In this document: positions 8,240 to 16,809 of the stretch, piece by piece
Numbering within the stretch: position 1 is the stretch's first letter
How the letters are laid out: every line of letters starts with the position of its first letter
The notes under the pieces: generated by a model
What the model was told of the DNA's origin: nothing
The model's input: only the letters and a program-made list of their open reading frames with translations
The model's database searches: none
Assembly (NCBI GenBank): GCA_020634035.1
Contig: JACKCM010000006.1
Span: 372,001 to 436,000 of the forward strand
Direction: 5' to 3'
Origin: Candidatus Obscuribacterales bacterium
GTDB taxonomy: Bacteria; Cyanobacteriota; Vampirovibrionia; Obscuribacterales; Obscuribacteraceae
Length of the DNA stretch: 64,000 nucleotides
Position numbers and translations under genes: made by a program

Positions 8240-9232
8240 CTATTTGAACTGCCCATAGCTATGCAGACCGCCAAAGCCCAGGGTATTGAACCCGAGATAG
8301 GTCAAAAGGGTGAGAAGCAGCCCAATCACTGCAACCAGAGAAAGCTTTTCCGCAGAAAGTTCGCGATGGACCCTTAAATGGATATAGGCGGCATAGCTGA
8401 GCCAGGTTACAAGGGCCATGGACTCTTTCGGGTCCCAGGACCAGTAGCTGCCCCAGGCATGATTGGCCCAGAGCCCGCCGGTTATGATGCCGATGGTGAG
8501 AAGAGGAAAACCCACGACAATACAACGGTAAGAGATATCGTCATATAGACTCATATGTTTTTCATTTATATGGTTTTCAGAGACGAAATTCAGGGACCAC
8601 CAGCTCAGAAGAACTCCTACAATGCTGCCGCCAACAAATAAAAGCTGGAGATAAAGCACCTCTACCTTGGTGAAGGTCCCCATCATAATTGCTCCCAGAG
8701 CCATCAAAATGGTGACTGTGGCGATAATCACCGCCCTCAGCCTACCTGAGGCCCAGAGCTGAATCAGCCCACAGAGACCGGAGAGGAAGAGCATGGCGTA
8801 AGACACTATCAATGGTGGCACATGTATCTGCCGCCAGTAACTGACCAGAGCAGGAACCAGAGGAGTGATCTCATGTTGGCTCTGGGGAAGCCAGCTGCCA
8901 TAGAGAAACATCACCGCGGCTGTGAGGCTGGCCAGCCAGCCCAGTTGACCTATTCCATAGGTACGGCGCAGCCAGATATAGCCGCCCATGGTCGCCCAGG
9001 CGAACCAGAGCAAGGATTCATATAGATTTGAGAGAGGAAAGCGCTGGGCTTCGACGCCGCGGGCGACAATGGCGATAGTCAGGGCCAGAAAACCGACTAT
9101 TAGTACGAAGGAAGCGACCTTGACCATGATCTCGCGCCGCTTTCGAAATCCGTTGGAGGCGACGAATACCCAGAAAGACATAACCGAAGATATTCCGGCT
9201 GTATTAGTGAGAGCGATCTGGAAATCGGACAT
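8240..9232 (-). CDS. ccsA: System II cytochrome c maturation protein CcsA (ResC)
   Basis: The 330-residue protein is a polytopic membrane protein with about eight hydrophobic helices. It contains the tryptophan-rich WWD-type signature WGSYWSWDPKES near residues 262-273, which binds haem on the outer face, and conserved histidines before and after it. With Ccs1 it exports haem and ligates it to CXXCH motifs of apocytochromes. Its ATG follows the ccs1 stop codon with no spacer (TAAATG), so the two are translationally coupled. The c-type cytochrome at 1.9 kb is a possible client. Confidence 0.95.
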   Translation of the reverse strand: MSDFQIALTNTAGISSVMSFWVFVASNGFRKRREIMVKVASFVLIVGFLALTIAIVARGVEAQRFPLSNLYESLLWFAWATMGGYIWLRRTYGIGQLGWLASLTAAVMFLYGSWLPQSQHEITPLVPALVSYWRQIHVPPLIVSYAMLFLSGLCGLIQLWASGRLRAVIIATVTILMALGAIMMGTFTKVEVLYLQLLFVGGSIVGVLLSWWSLNFVSENHINEKHMSLYDDISYRCIVVGFPLLTIGIITGGLWANHAWGSYWSWDPKESMALVTWLSYAAYIHLRVHRELSAEKLSLVAVIGLLLTLLTYLGFNTLGFGGLHSYGQFK

Positions 9233-10714
9233 TTAAGACTTTAGCTCCTCCGGGGATTCGATTGTTTCGGCACAGGCGGTAAATTGCTCTTCGACCAGAC
9301 TATCCATCAATCTCTCGAAGCCGACCCGCGCTTTGACAGATCGTCCTCCAATATATAGAACCTTATGCGGTTGCGTCTTTAAGTCTGTCTCCTTGTCTGC
9401 ATTTTCTTCATCAGACTCTGTATTTGTTTCAGATCCGGAATCAGAATCAGAACCGGGTTCCACCGAAGCCCAGACCTGACGAAATGGAATCGCAGCCAGC
9501 ATTACTCCTACCATGATAAATGCAAAAGCTACGTAGATTATGCCAAGACCGGGGTCCCGCTTATATTGCAGACCGGTTCTGGGCAAAAGGCGGCTGAACT
9601 GAACCTGGACACCACCCATGTCGATACTCTGGCCGGGCTTGATCTCGGTGATTTTCTTGGGGGCCTCCCATTCGGTGCGTTTGGCGAAAAGGCGCAGGGG
9701 GCTGTCGGGGCTTTGGTCCGATGCGCTGAAAATCAATACGGAGTCGGAGTCGAGAGGCAAGAATGCCGCATGGCGCCGCCCCATAGACTGCAGAGGCAAC
9801 TCTCTCGGCTGTCCGTTGAATTTGAGCTCGAGCGAATCAAGACCCCAGGAGGCCTGGTAAATGTCGACCGAGTCGTAGGTCAGTGGGTTATTGACCGAGA
9901 TCACTCCGCGCTTCTGTTCTTTGCCGTTTTTATCGATAACGCTGAGGTCTGAGAACCACTGTTTGGGCTCCCCGCCCGGATAGCTCTCTTTCCAGGTCTT
10001 GTTCACCCGCACAGTCCAATCGGGCAGGCTGCCAACCCAGAGCTTGGAGTGCTGAGAGTCTGCAAAAGACATGGAATCGCCCAGTTTAACCGGCTGAAAC
10101 CCGTTGAATCCGGTCCAGGAAGTGATCGTCACCCCTGCCACCAGGGTGAGCAAGCCGATATGAGTAACCGTGGCAGCCAGGCGGCCGACCTTGCCATATT
10201 CGGCAGTAAGACGCGACGTGTTTGCAGCCTGGGTAACTTTAAAGCCCTTTTTCTTGAGCGCAGAGGCGAGCCTGTTTGAAAGTTCCGCCTCGGACTCGGA
10301 AGTGGGAGCCAGCGCCACCGCTCGGTTGTAAGGAAGACGAAGAATCGCTTGTCCAGCTAATGCCGGTAAAGGTTGACGCAACAGCCTGATCTTTGGAAAG
10401 ACCCTTTGGAAACTGCATGCAACCATATTCAATGTCAAAAGTGCGATCAGAAAGAGAAACCACGGTGTGTGGAAGATATCCGAGATACCCAGCTGAATCA
10501 AGACAGGAGCAGCTTTTTCACCGAAAGCCTCAAAGACCTTTTCCCGGCCCACCTGGCCCTCCTGGGGACACCAGGCTCCGACAAGAACCGTAGCCGCAAT
10601 AAGAGAGAGCGATATTATCGTGAGCTTGACCGAAGCAACAAAAGAGACATTGCTCTTTTTGCTCTTAACCGGGGTCTCCGGTATGGTTCTCTCTTTCGTG
10701 GTTTCAGCGCTCAT
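9233..10714 (-). CDS. ccs1: System II cytochrome c maturation protein Ccs1 (ResB)
   Basis: The 493-residue ResB-family protein forms the haem handling and ligation complex with CcsA. Membrane helices are visible at about residues 25-45, 65-85, 175-195 (ATVTHIGLLTLVAGVTI, with the conserved His) and 395-415, and the large region between the third and fourth is the extracytoplasmic domain. After the last helix there is an acidic Ser/Asp/Glu/Thr linker (about 428-450) and a short conserved end (VLYIGGRSVKARVGFERL). It is third in a reverse-strand run after the polyprenyl synthase and the precorrin-2 dehydrogenase-like gene. Confidence 0.93.
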   Translation of the reverse strand: MSAETTKERTIPETPVKSKKSNVSFVASVKLTIISLSLIAATVLVGAWCPQEGQVGREKVFEAFGEKAAPVLIQLGISDIFHTPWFLFLIALLTLNMVACSFQRVFPKIRLLRQPLPALAGQAILRLPYNRAVALAPTSESEAELSNRLASALKKKGFKVTQAANTSRLTAEYGKVGRLAATVTHIGLLTLVAGVTITSWTGFNGFQPVKLGDSMSFADSQHSKLWVGSLPDWTVRVNKTWKESYPGGEPKQWFSDLSVIDKNGKEQKRGVISVNNPLTYDSVDIYQASWGLDSLELKFNGQPRELPLQSMGRRHAAFLPLDSDSVLIFSASDQSPDSPLRLFAKRTEWEAPKKITEIKPGQSIDMGGVQVQFSRLLPRTGLQYKRDPGLGIIYVAFAFIMVGVMLAAIPFRQVWASVEPGSDSDSGSETNTESDEENADKETDLKTQPHKVLYIGGRSVKARVGFERLMDSLVEEQFTACAETIESPEELKS

Positions 10715-10767
10715 CTATCTGTTTCTAATTGGACTCCATATACGATACTACTTTATTTTTCATCTAT

Positions 10768-11508
10768 TCACAGACTGGCTGCCTCTGCGTCCTCTGCTTC
10801 TAGAATCTGCTTAATATGCGCTTTGAGCAGCTGATCGGCTTCGGAAAAATTGTTCCTTCTCAAAGCCGAGCGAATATCGTCACCGGCGCAATAGCGTGCC
10901 AGAGAATTGAGCAGATGCAGACGTTTGCTATCTTTCAGTGGAGTAGGCAGGCCATCGAGCATCTCGGCAGCCGACTCCAGAAAGAGCGAATAGTTGTCGA
11001 GTTCACTTTGAATTTCTGCTTCTATGCGGTTCATCAAAACTTGTTCCAGGGCAGGGGATACCCTGTCTGTGGAGACAGAGACTTTCAGATGTCCGCGGCG
11101 AAGAGTTACCGGAGGCAAAAAATCGCCACAGCGATAAAACGATGAGAGAGTAGAGGCAGAAACCAGGGGACGACCATTTTTAGAAGCACAGCTTCGAATC
11201 AGCTTTTCGTTGGCCTCTTCGAATTTAGAATAAGCAAAAGCGAGGCAATACTCTTCTAAGTCCAGCGATTCTAAGCAGTCGACTGATTGTTTGATCAATC
11301 GCACCCGGTGGCTGTGGGTGGTGGCAAGCTCCTCCACCTCTCGAGAAGGTCTCTGGGAGAGGATATCAACCCGGGCTCCGAATTCGAGAAGCTTATGAGC
11401 TTCTTTCAGGGTCTCTTTACCACCGCCAAGAAAGAGAACCAGACGTTCTTTCATATCCAGATTGATCGGGTAAAAATTTCTCTCTTTTATACTGTGGCTG
11501 CCGGACAC
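10768..11508 (-). CDS. Precorrin-2 dehydrogenase/sirohydrochlorin ferrochelatase-like protein
   Basis: The 246-residue protein resembles the N-terminal module of CysG and Met8p/SirC enzymes that oxidise precorrin-2 to sirohydrochlorin with NAD and may insert iron. FYPINLDMKERLVLFLGGGK with the following KLLEFGARVDILS is the NAD-binding Rossmann start, and FLPPVTLRRGHLKVSVSTDR is the conserved segment after the dinucleotide fold. It lacks the uroporphyrinogen methyltransferase half of CysG. The glycine-rich loop is GGGKETLKEA rather than the common GGGxVAxRK, a modest divergence. It starts at GTG. Location between polyprenyl synthase and ccs1 (gaps 55 and 53 bases) suggests an operon around tetrapyrroles and electron transport. 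Confidence 0.82.
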   Translation of the reverse strand: MSGSHSIKERNFYPINLDMKERLVLFLGGGKETLKEAHKLLEFGARVDILSQRPSREVEELATTHSHRVRLIKQSVDCLESLDLEEYCLAFAYSKFEEANEKLIRSCASKNGRPLVSASTLSSFYRCGDFLPPVTLRRGHLKVSVSTDRVSPALEQVLMNRIEAEIQSELDNYSLFLESAAEMLDGLPTPLKDSKRLHLLNSLARYCAGDDIRSALRRNNFSEADQLLKAHIKQILEAEDAEAASL

Positions 11509-11563
11509 AAGCTCTACCCCCTGGTCTCTGAATCAGAGCCGGATCATCGATTTCTTTATTTCC

Positions 11564-12595
11564 TTAGCAAGTTCTGTTCATGACATAGTCAGAAAGTGAT
11601 GCAAGGGCAGACTTGTACTGAGAGTCAGGCAATACGGAAAGACATTCTTTGCTCTTCCTTGCATAATCGCCCGCCAGCTCAATTGTCTTGTCGACACCGC
11701 CGCCGTCGCGGATTATTTTAAGAGCTTCCTGTACGCCTCCGTCTTCAAGAACGGCTCGACTGTCGATTAGCTCTTTCAGGCGGGCAGCATTCTTGCCTCC
11801 ACCCTCCAGAATGAACATAGAAGGCGCTGTGATCACACCGTTTCTCAAATCGCCGCCCACGGGCTTACCGGTCTGCTCTTCTGAGGCGGTCACATCGAGC
11901 AAGTCGTCCACTATCTGAAAACAGAGACCCAGGTTGAGACCATAGTCTTTGAGCGACTGGATGGTGTTATTGGGACAGCCGTTCAATATGGCGCCGCTGT
12001 GGCTGCCTGCGGCAAAGAGAGAGGCGGTTTTGCCGACCGATTTGATTTTATAGAGCTCCCAGTCGACGGTGGTGGAGAACTGCTGTCGCATCTGCTTGAT
12101 CTCTCCGGCGCAGAGGTCACCCAGAACCTGGCCATAGATGCCGACCACGGTGGGGTTCATGATCCGAGCCAGACAGATGGATGCCTGGGCAAAGAGAAGG
12201 TCGCCCATAAGTACAGCCAGTCTTTCATTCCATCGTTTATTAATGGTCTCCTGACCGCGGCGAACACTGGCTTTGTCGATTACATCGTCATGGACAAGAC
12301 TGGCTGTATGAATAAGTTCGGTGAGCACAGCCAGGATGATGTGCAGCCGGGAGAACTCTTCTTGCCTGGGGGCGGTGGCCCGGGAGGCAAGCAAGACGAT
12401 AAGCGGTCTAATTCTTTTACCGCCCGCCAGAAAAACCTGTTTGAGCAGGTCTTCCACAAAGGGATTGTCGTCGATAAGGTTGGTTCGCAACCACTCTTCC
12501 ACAAGGCCCATCTCGTCTTCTACGAGTTTGACCAGGGTCGAAAGATCCGTTTTTTCTTCGGAGAGGTTGTTCGGCAGGCTGGCTACAGATTTCAT
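11564..12595 (-). CDS. Long-chain polyprenyl diphosphate synthase
   Basis: The 343-residue protein belongs to the trans-prenyltransferases that extend farnesyl or geranylgeranyl diphosphate with isopentenyl diphosphate to make quinone side chains. The first aspartate-rich motif is in LVHDDVIDKASVRRG, the second in CFQIVDDLLDVT, and GGKRIRPLIVLLAS is the substrate-binding start. Small residues upstream of the first Asp motif are typical of long-chain products, but chain length cannot be fixed from sequence alone (hepta- to nonaprenyl possible). It is the first gene of the run leading to ccs1-ccsA, and quinone tail synthesis fits a respiratory role. Confidence 0.92.
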   Translation of the reverse strand: MKSVASLPNNLSEEKTDLSTLVKLVEDEMGLVEEWLRTNLIDDNPFVEDLLKQVFLAGGKRIRPLIVLLASRATAPRQEEFSRLHIILAVLTELIHTASLVHDDVIDKASVRRGQETINKRWNERLAVLMGDLLFAQASICLARIMNPTVVGIYGQVLGDLCAGEIKQMRQQFSTTVDWELYKIKSVGKTASLFAAGSHSGAILNGCPNNTIQSLKDYGLNLGLCFQIVDDLLDVTASEEQTGKPVGGDLRNGVITAPSMFILEGGGKNAARLKELIDSRAVLEDGGVQEALKIIRDGGGVDKTIELAGDYARKSKECLSVLPDSQYKSALASLSDYVMNRTC

Positions 12596-12906
12596 GAAAT
12601 TCCAGTTGTCAATTAACAGGGCTAGCTTTCCATATATTTTAGATGTACGTCAACTCTGAAGTCCTTAATATCAAATAGAGTAAAGCCTAAATTCTAGGGA
12701 GAAAGCATTAGAAGCAGGTACTGTAGTGGTAAATAAGAAAAGATGACACATTATTCAGGTAGTCCAGGTATCTAGATTGTCCGGGTCTCTGTTACAGGGA
12801 AAGTACTGAAAAGCCCAAGAAAGTAATGGTCCGGTTGGCAAGAATTTTAACCCTTACTATTGATTGCTAATATTAGCGAAGCAAGCGAGATTTTCGGAGG
12901 ATCACT
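12596..12906. other. Intergenic region between divergent genes
   Basis: This 311-base stretch separates the polyprenyl synthase (reverse) from the AbiTii-like gene (forward). It has no credible coding frame. A candidate forward promoter is at 12835-12863 and a strong ribosome binding site (GGAGG, 12896-12900) at its end. A short palindrome, CTAATATTAG, lies near 12867-12876. The promoter of the reverse operon must lie in the left part, but no good hexamers were seen. Confidence 0.6.
12835..12863 (+). promoter_or_regulatory. Candidate promoter of the AbiTii-like gene
   Basis: TTGGCA (12835-12840) and TATTGA (12858-12863) are separated by 17 bases, close to sigma-70 consensus spacing. The start codon is about 44 bases downstream of the -10. 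The short palindrome that overlaps the expected transcription start could be an operator. Confidence 0.4.
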
Positions 12907-13410
12907 GTGTTTGAGGAATTGAAGCGGAAGTTGCTTTCCGGGCAGACTACTTTTGAGAAAGCTTTACCGGAAGCGCTGCCCAATCTGAGAGGCAAGATCT
13001 CCGACGAAAAGCTGATGTGGCTTGCGAACGAACTCCAGGGCTATCAACAGGCTCTCGATTTCTACCAGACCGCCAATCATGACCTGCCCACCTATCGGAT
13101 TGTGCAGGGTTCGATTTATCTCTGGAGAGATGGCACTTACGAAGAACTCAACCATCCTTATGCCAGACGGACAGAATACTTTCTGAGCGCGCCAATCTCG
13201 TGGATCGAGCAATTCTCTAATCTTCCCGAGGACACCTCTACGGTCGAATTGCCCGAGCTCAGTACTTTCATGGCCCAGGGTGGCGGCGGAATCGTCTGTG
13301 TCTGCGCGAATGCGGAGCTGAAGCGAATAATTGCTCGTTTTCGCAACGAATTCATCCAGCTTCTTGACGAAGCCGAGAAAGCAGCAGGCGCAGCCAGCCA
13401 GGGAACTTAA
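12907..13410 (+). CDS. AbiTii-domain-like protein
   Basis: The 167-residue product begins at GTG with GGAGG 6 bases upstream. Residues about 5-105 resemble the AbiTii domain: a helical start, then LMWLANELQGY and, after a spacer, DLPTYRIVQGSIY, which corresponds to the ELxGY...LPxYR signature of that family. AbiTii domains were named for abortive-infection phage defence and are usually N-terminal to effector or sensor domains in defence islands. Here there is no further recognisable domain; the C-terminal 60 residues contain GGGGIVCVCANAELKRII, a helix, and an Ala-rich tail. No partner gene is adjacent (next is an M24 peptidase 90 bases on). A defence role is inference only. Confidence 0.7.
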   Translation: MFEELKRKLLSGQTTFEKALPEALPNLRGKISDEKLMWLANELQGYQQALDFYQTANHDLPTYRIVQGSIYLWRDGTYEELNHPYARRTEYFLSAPISWIEQFSNLPEDTSTVELPELSTFMAQGGGGIVCVCANAELKRIIARFRNEFIQLLDEAEKAAGAASQGT

Positions 13411-13500
13411 CCTGAGCCATAGAAAAACTCTTCTCTTTTTGCCAGGATTGAATCGGCAAGAACACATCGGCACTATAATTGGTGACTACCGGAGAAGAAA

Positions 13501-14736
13501 ATGACCACATCGACAAGCATGAAAGATAACATCCGGGATCAAGCGGAGAGCTTCGATCTCGATTCTGTACGCGCCCGCCTGCGCGAATCGGGATTCGACG
13601 GATGGCTATTCTATTTTTTCAAGAACAATGACCCGCTGGCTTTGAGCATCCTCAAGCTTACCGAAACTCATATGTTTTCGAGAAGGTGGTTTTATCTGGT
13701 TCGAGCCGAAGGTGAGCCTGTCAAACTGGTGCACAGTATAGAAGCCGATGCGCTTTCCTCTCTGCCGGGAGAAAGGGTGATTTATGTAGGCTGGCGCGAC
13801 ATGGAAGAGAAACTGCAGCAAATTCTCTCGCCTGGCATCAAAAAGCTGGCGATGCAATATTCTCCGAAGAACGCCATTCCCTACATTGCCAGGGTAGACG
13901 CAGGCACAGTGGAGCTGGTCAGAGATGCGGGCGCTGAGGTTTGTTCTTCACATGATCTGGTGCAGCACTTCGAAGCGACCTGGAGTCGGGCGCAGCTAGA
14001 AAGTCATATATACGCCACAGACAAGTTGCGCTCTATAGTCGACGATGCCTTTGCCGAGGTAAAACGGCGCCTGACAAAAGGAGAAGCCACCACAGAGTAC
14101 GATATTCAGCGATTTATCCTGGACAAATTCGATCAGTACAAATTGACCACCTATTCTCCACCGATAGTAGCCATCAACGAAAACAGCGGAAACCCGCATT
14201 ATCAGCCCACAGAGACTGTGCACAAACCGATAAAGGAAGGGGATTTTCTTCTTATAGATCTCTGGGCCAAGCGCAGCGACATGAAAGGTTCAGTCTATGG
14301 AGACATAACCTGGACCGGCTTCGTCGGAGACGCCGTACCGCAAAAATATGTCGAGATATTCGAAATCGTAAGAGACGCAAGAAATGCAGCCCTGGACTAT
14401 GTGAAAGAGGCAGTTGGGCAGGGCAAGCAGATTTTCGGCTGGCAGGTGGATGATGTGGCCCGCAATTTCATCGAGTCTAAAGGATACGGCAAATATTTCG
14501 TGCACCGTACCGGTCACTCCATAGGGGAGGAAGTGCATGGAAACGGTGCGAACATAGACAATCTCGAAACCAGAGATGAAAGAGCGCTGCTGCCTAACAC
14601 AGGCTTTTCGATTGAGCCGGGAGTATATTTGCCGGAGTTCGGGGTGAGAAGCGAAATAGATGTATATATCGACGAGAATTCGGTAACTGTTGCCGGACAA
14701 CCGATTCAAGAGAGCATCATTCCGATTTTAAAATAG
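13501..14736 (+). CDS. M24-family metallopeptidase (Xaa-Pro aminopeptidase/dipeptidase-like)
   Basis: The 411-residue protein has a creatinase-like N-terminal domain (about 20-165) and a pita-bread M24 catalytic domain (about 175-405). All five metal ligands of the family are visible: Asp in LLIDLWAK, Asp in VYGDITW, His in RTGHSIGEEVHG, Glu in SIEPGVYLPEFG and Glu in RSEIDVYI. Two bound metals activate water to remove N-terminal residues, often before proline. No signal peptide is present, so it should be cytoplasmic. GGAGAA lies 6-8 bases before the ATG at 13501. It converges on the adenine methylase gene 16 bases away. Confidence 0.9.
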   Translation: MTTSTSMKDNIRDQAESFDLDSVRARLRESGFDGWLFYFFKNNDPLALSILKLTETHMFSRRWFYLVRAEGEPVKLVHSIEADALSSLPGERVIYVGWRDMEEKLQQILSPGIKKLAMQYSPKNAIPYIARVDAGTVELVRDAGAEVCSSHDLVQHFEATWSRAQLESHIYATDKLRSIVDDAFAEVKRRLTKGEATTEYDIQRFILDKFDQYKLTTYSPPIVAINENSGNPHYQPTETVHKPIKEGDFLLIDLWAKRSDMKGSVYGDITWTGFVGDAVPQKYVEIFEIVRDARNAALDYVKEAVGQGKQIFGWQVDDVARNFIESKGYGKYFVHRTGHSIGEEVHGNGANIDNLETRDERALLPNTGFSIEPGVYLPEFGVRSEIDVYIDENSVTVAGQPIQESIIPILK

Positions 14737-14752
14737 CTTCCCAATCTGATTC

Positions 14753-15604
14753 TTAACTGTGGGCGGTATCATAGTTGTAGACTAGAATCTCGTTGCCGAT
14801 TTTGCTGGTCTTCTCTTTGTTGCAGTTGTTCATGCCGTATTGCAGTCGCCAGCTTTTGATTCGAGCCCAATTATAGAGCTGGCGAATCTCCTCGCAGTCA
14901 TCATAAGTAATCAAGAAACGATGACCGGTCTCCTTAAGAACCTCTGCCAGTCGTACATGGTCGAAACGGTGCAAGGTGCCATCCTTGCCGTAGAGTCGCT
15001 CGGCTTTGAAATAGGGAGGGTCTAAAAAAATGAAGACATCCTCACCCGGCTTTGCAATAACCGACTCGACATCGAGATTGGTTATTTCAACCCCCGAAAG
15101 CGCTTCCGGCATGGCCGCCAGCCGCTCTATAGAAGAGTCGGTGAAACGCTTGGTGCTTGCCTGGGTAGAGAATCCTCCCGCCCTGGTTGTGCCGGAGAAA
15201 GTGACTCTATTGAAGAAGAAAAATAGTCGGGCTTTCTCAAAGGGATCTTCCACCGCAAGCTTTCTGGTTCGATGGAAATAGTCTTTCATGGCCTCGGCGC
15301 TGTTTAGCTCCGACTTGAGAGCATGGAGTTCCTGGCGCAAGCGAAGACATTGCTCTTCGTCTTGAGAAGCTCGCCAGAATTCGACCAGGTCGGTGAACTT
15401 GTCGTTTATCCAGTAGGTTTCGGCAAATGCTCGCTGTTTGAGATAGAAGAAGACGCTACCGCCTCCCACCATGGGCTCACGGTACTCCCTGGCATGACGC
15501 GGAAGATGCTTGGCAATCTCTTTGATGGCACGCTGTTTGCCCCCCGGATAGCGTAGCGGCGACCGGTAAAGGGTTTTCTTCTCTCTGGTGCCGATCGAGG
15601 ACAT
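14753..15604 (-). CDS. D12-class (Dam-like) N6-adenine DNA methyltransferase, orphan
   Basis: The 283-residue protein has the motifs of Dam-type D12 enzymes: SPLRYPGGKQRAI, the SAM-binding EPMVGGGSVFFYL (motif I), and the catalytic FIFLDPPYF (motif IV). LHRFDHVRLAEVL and RFLITYDD follow as in the family. It would transfer a methyl group from SAM to adenine in a specific DNA sequence, which cannot be told from the protein. There is no restriction endonuclease gene nearby, so it is likely either a regulatory orphan methylase or a remnant of a restriction system. It is divergent from the FMN oxidase gene, 88 bases apart. Confidence 0.9.
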   Translation of the reverse strand: MSSIGTREKKTLYRSPLRYPGGKQRAIKEIAKHLPRHAREYREPMVGGGSVFFYLKQRAFAETYWINDKFTDLVEFWRASQDEEQCLRLRQELHALKSELNSAEAMKDYFHRTRKLAVEDPFEKARLFFFFNRVTFSGTTRAGGFSTQASTKRFTDSSIERLAAMPEALSGVEITNLDVESVIAKPGEDVFIFLDPPYFKAERLYGKDGTLHRFDHVRLAEVLKETGHRFLITYDDCEEIRQLYNWARIKSWRLQYGMNNCNKEKTSKIGNEILVYNYDTAHS

Positions 15605-15692
15605 TCTAATCTGGACTTCGTTTGGCTATACAACAGGATAGAATAGGTGAAATCAAAAACGGATTTCAAGACTGGAGCATTTAGTTCTTATC

Positions 15693-16805
15693 ATGTCGGC
15701 GAAGCAGGTCTCTATAAAATCTTGCATCAATCTAGAGGAGCTCGAAGCGCGAGCCGGACAAATATTGCCGGCTGCCAGTTTCGACTACTACCGGGGAGGG
15801 GCGTGCGATGAGTCGACTCTTCGGGAGAACCGAGAAGCCTACAGAAGAATTAAACTTAAACCGCGGATGCTCCGGGATGTGAGCAAAATCAAGAAGAATC
15901 TTACTATCTTCGATTGCGAACTATCGACACCGATAATGGTGGCACCGATGGCGTTTCAAATGCTCGCCCATAAAGACGGGGAACTGGCTACAGCGAGAGC
16001 GTCTGCCAATCGCAAAACATTGATGACCGTGAGCACTCTGTCGACATGTTCGTTGGAAGAAGTCAGAGAGGCTAGCGACTTCGACCTCTGGTTTCAGTTA
16101 TATGTATACAAAGACAGGGAGATCACCAGGGATCTTGTCAGCCGTGCCGAAGCATCCGGATATAAAGCTCTTGTGGTGACGGTGGATTCGCCGGTGCTCG
16201 GCAAAAGAGAAAAAGACATCAAGAACCGCTTCGACCTGCCTGCAAATTTAACCGTAAAAAATCTGACTCTACATAACCTGGAAAAATTCCCGGATGAAGG
16301 AGACGACTCTGGTCTCAGTACCTATATTGCTTCTATTTATGATCGCTCCCTGACCTATAAAGATCTTTCCTGGATCGCCTCTTTGACAAATTTGCCGGTG
16401 CTGGTCAAAGGGGTGCTGAGAGCGGATGATGCACTACAGGCTCTAGATTCTGGAGCCAGAGGCATAGTGGTATCAAATCACGGAGGCAGGCAGTTGGATA
16501 CCGCGGTAAGCACAATCGAGGCGCTGCCGGAGGTAGTCGAGGCGGTAAATGGAAGAGCACCGATAATTGTCGATGGCGGAATCCGAAGAGGAACAGACGT
16601 ACTGAAAGCCATCGCTTTTGGTGCTTCTGCTGTTTATGTTGGCAGACCTGTACTCTGGGGACTTGCCCTGGATGGAAAAGAGGGTGTGGAGATGGTGCTT
16701 GATCTAATAAACGAAGAGTTCGAAAACGCTATGACTCTTGCCGGCGCATCCTCACTGGAAGAGGTTACTAGAGATTTGATTTTTCAAAGTAGAGGAGAGA
16801 TCTAA
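15693..16805 (+). CDS. FMN-dependent alpha-hydroxy-acid oxidase/dehydrogenase (lactate or glycolate oxidase type)
   Basis: The 370-residue TIM-barrel protein belongs to the flavocytochrome b2/glycolate oxidase family. Seen motifs are PAASFDYYRGGACDE near the N-terminus, MVAPMAFQML for FMN binding, LWFQLYVYKD, LVVTVDSPVLGKRE, the barrel lysine in PVLVKGVLR, the catalytic His in VVSNHGGRQLD, and IIVDGGIRRGTDV with YVGRPVLWGL for phosphate binding. It oxidises a 2-hydroxy acid to the 2-keto acid; whether lactate, glycolate or another acid, and whether oxygen or a carrier takes the electrons, is not decidable here. It is the first gene of a close trio; the next gene begins 4 bases after its stop. 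Confidence 0.9.
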   Translation: MSAKQVSIKSCINLEELEARAGQILPAASFDYYRGGACDESTLRENREAYRRIKLKPRMLRDVSKIKKNLTIFDCELSTPIMVAPMAFQMLAHKDGELATARASANRKTLMTVSTLSTCSLEEVREASDFDLWFQLYVYKDREITRDLVSRAEASGYKALVVTVDSPVLGKREKDIKNRFDLPANLTVKNLTLHNLEKFPDEGDDSGLSTYIASIYDRSLTYKDLSWIASLTNLPVLVKGVLRADDALQALDSGARGIVVSNHGGRQLDTAVSTIEALPEVVEAVNGRAPIIVDGGIRRGTDVLKAIAFGASAVYVGRPVLWGLALDGKEGVEMVLDLINEEFENAMTLAGASSLEEVTRDLIFQSRGEI

Positions 16806-16809
16806 GTAG

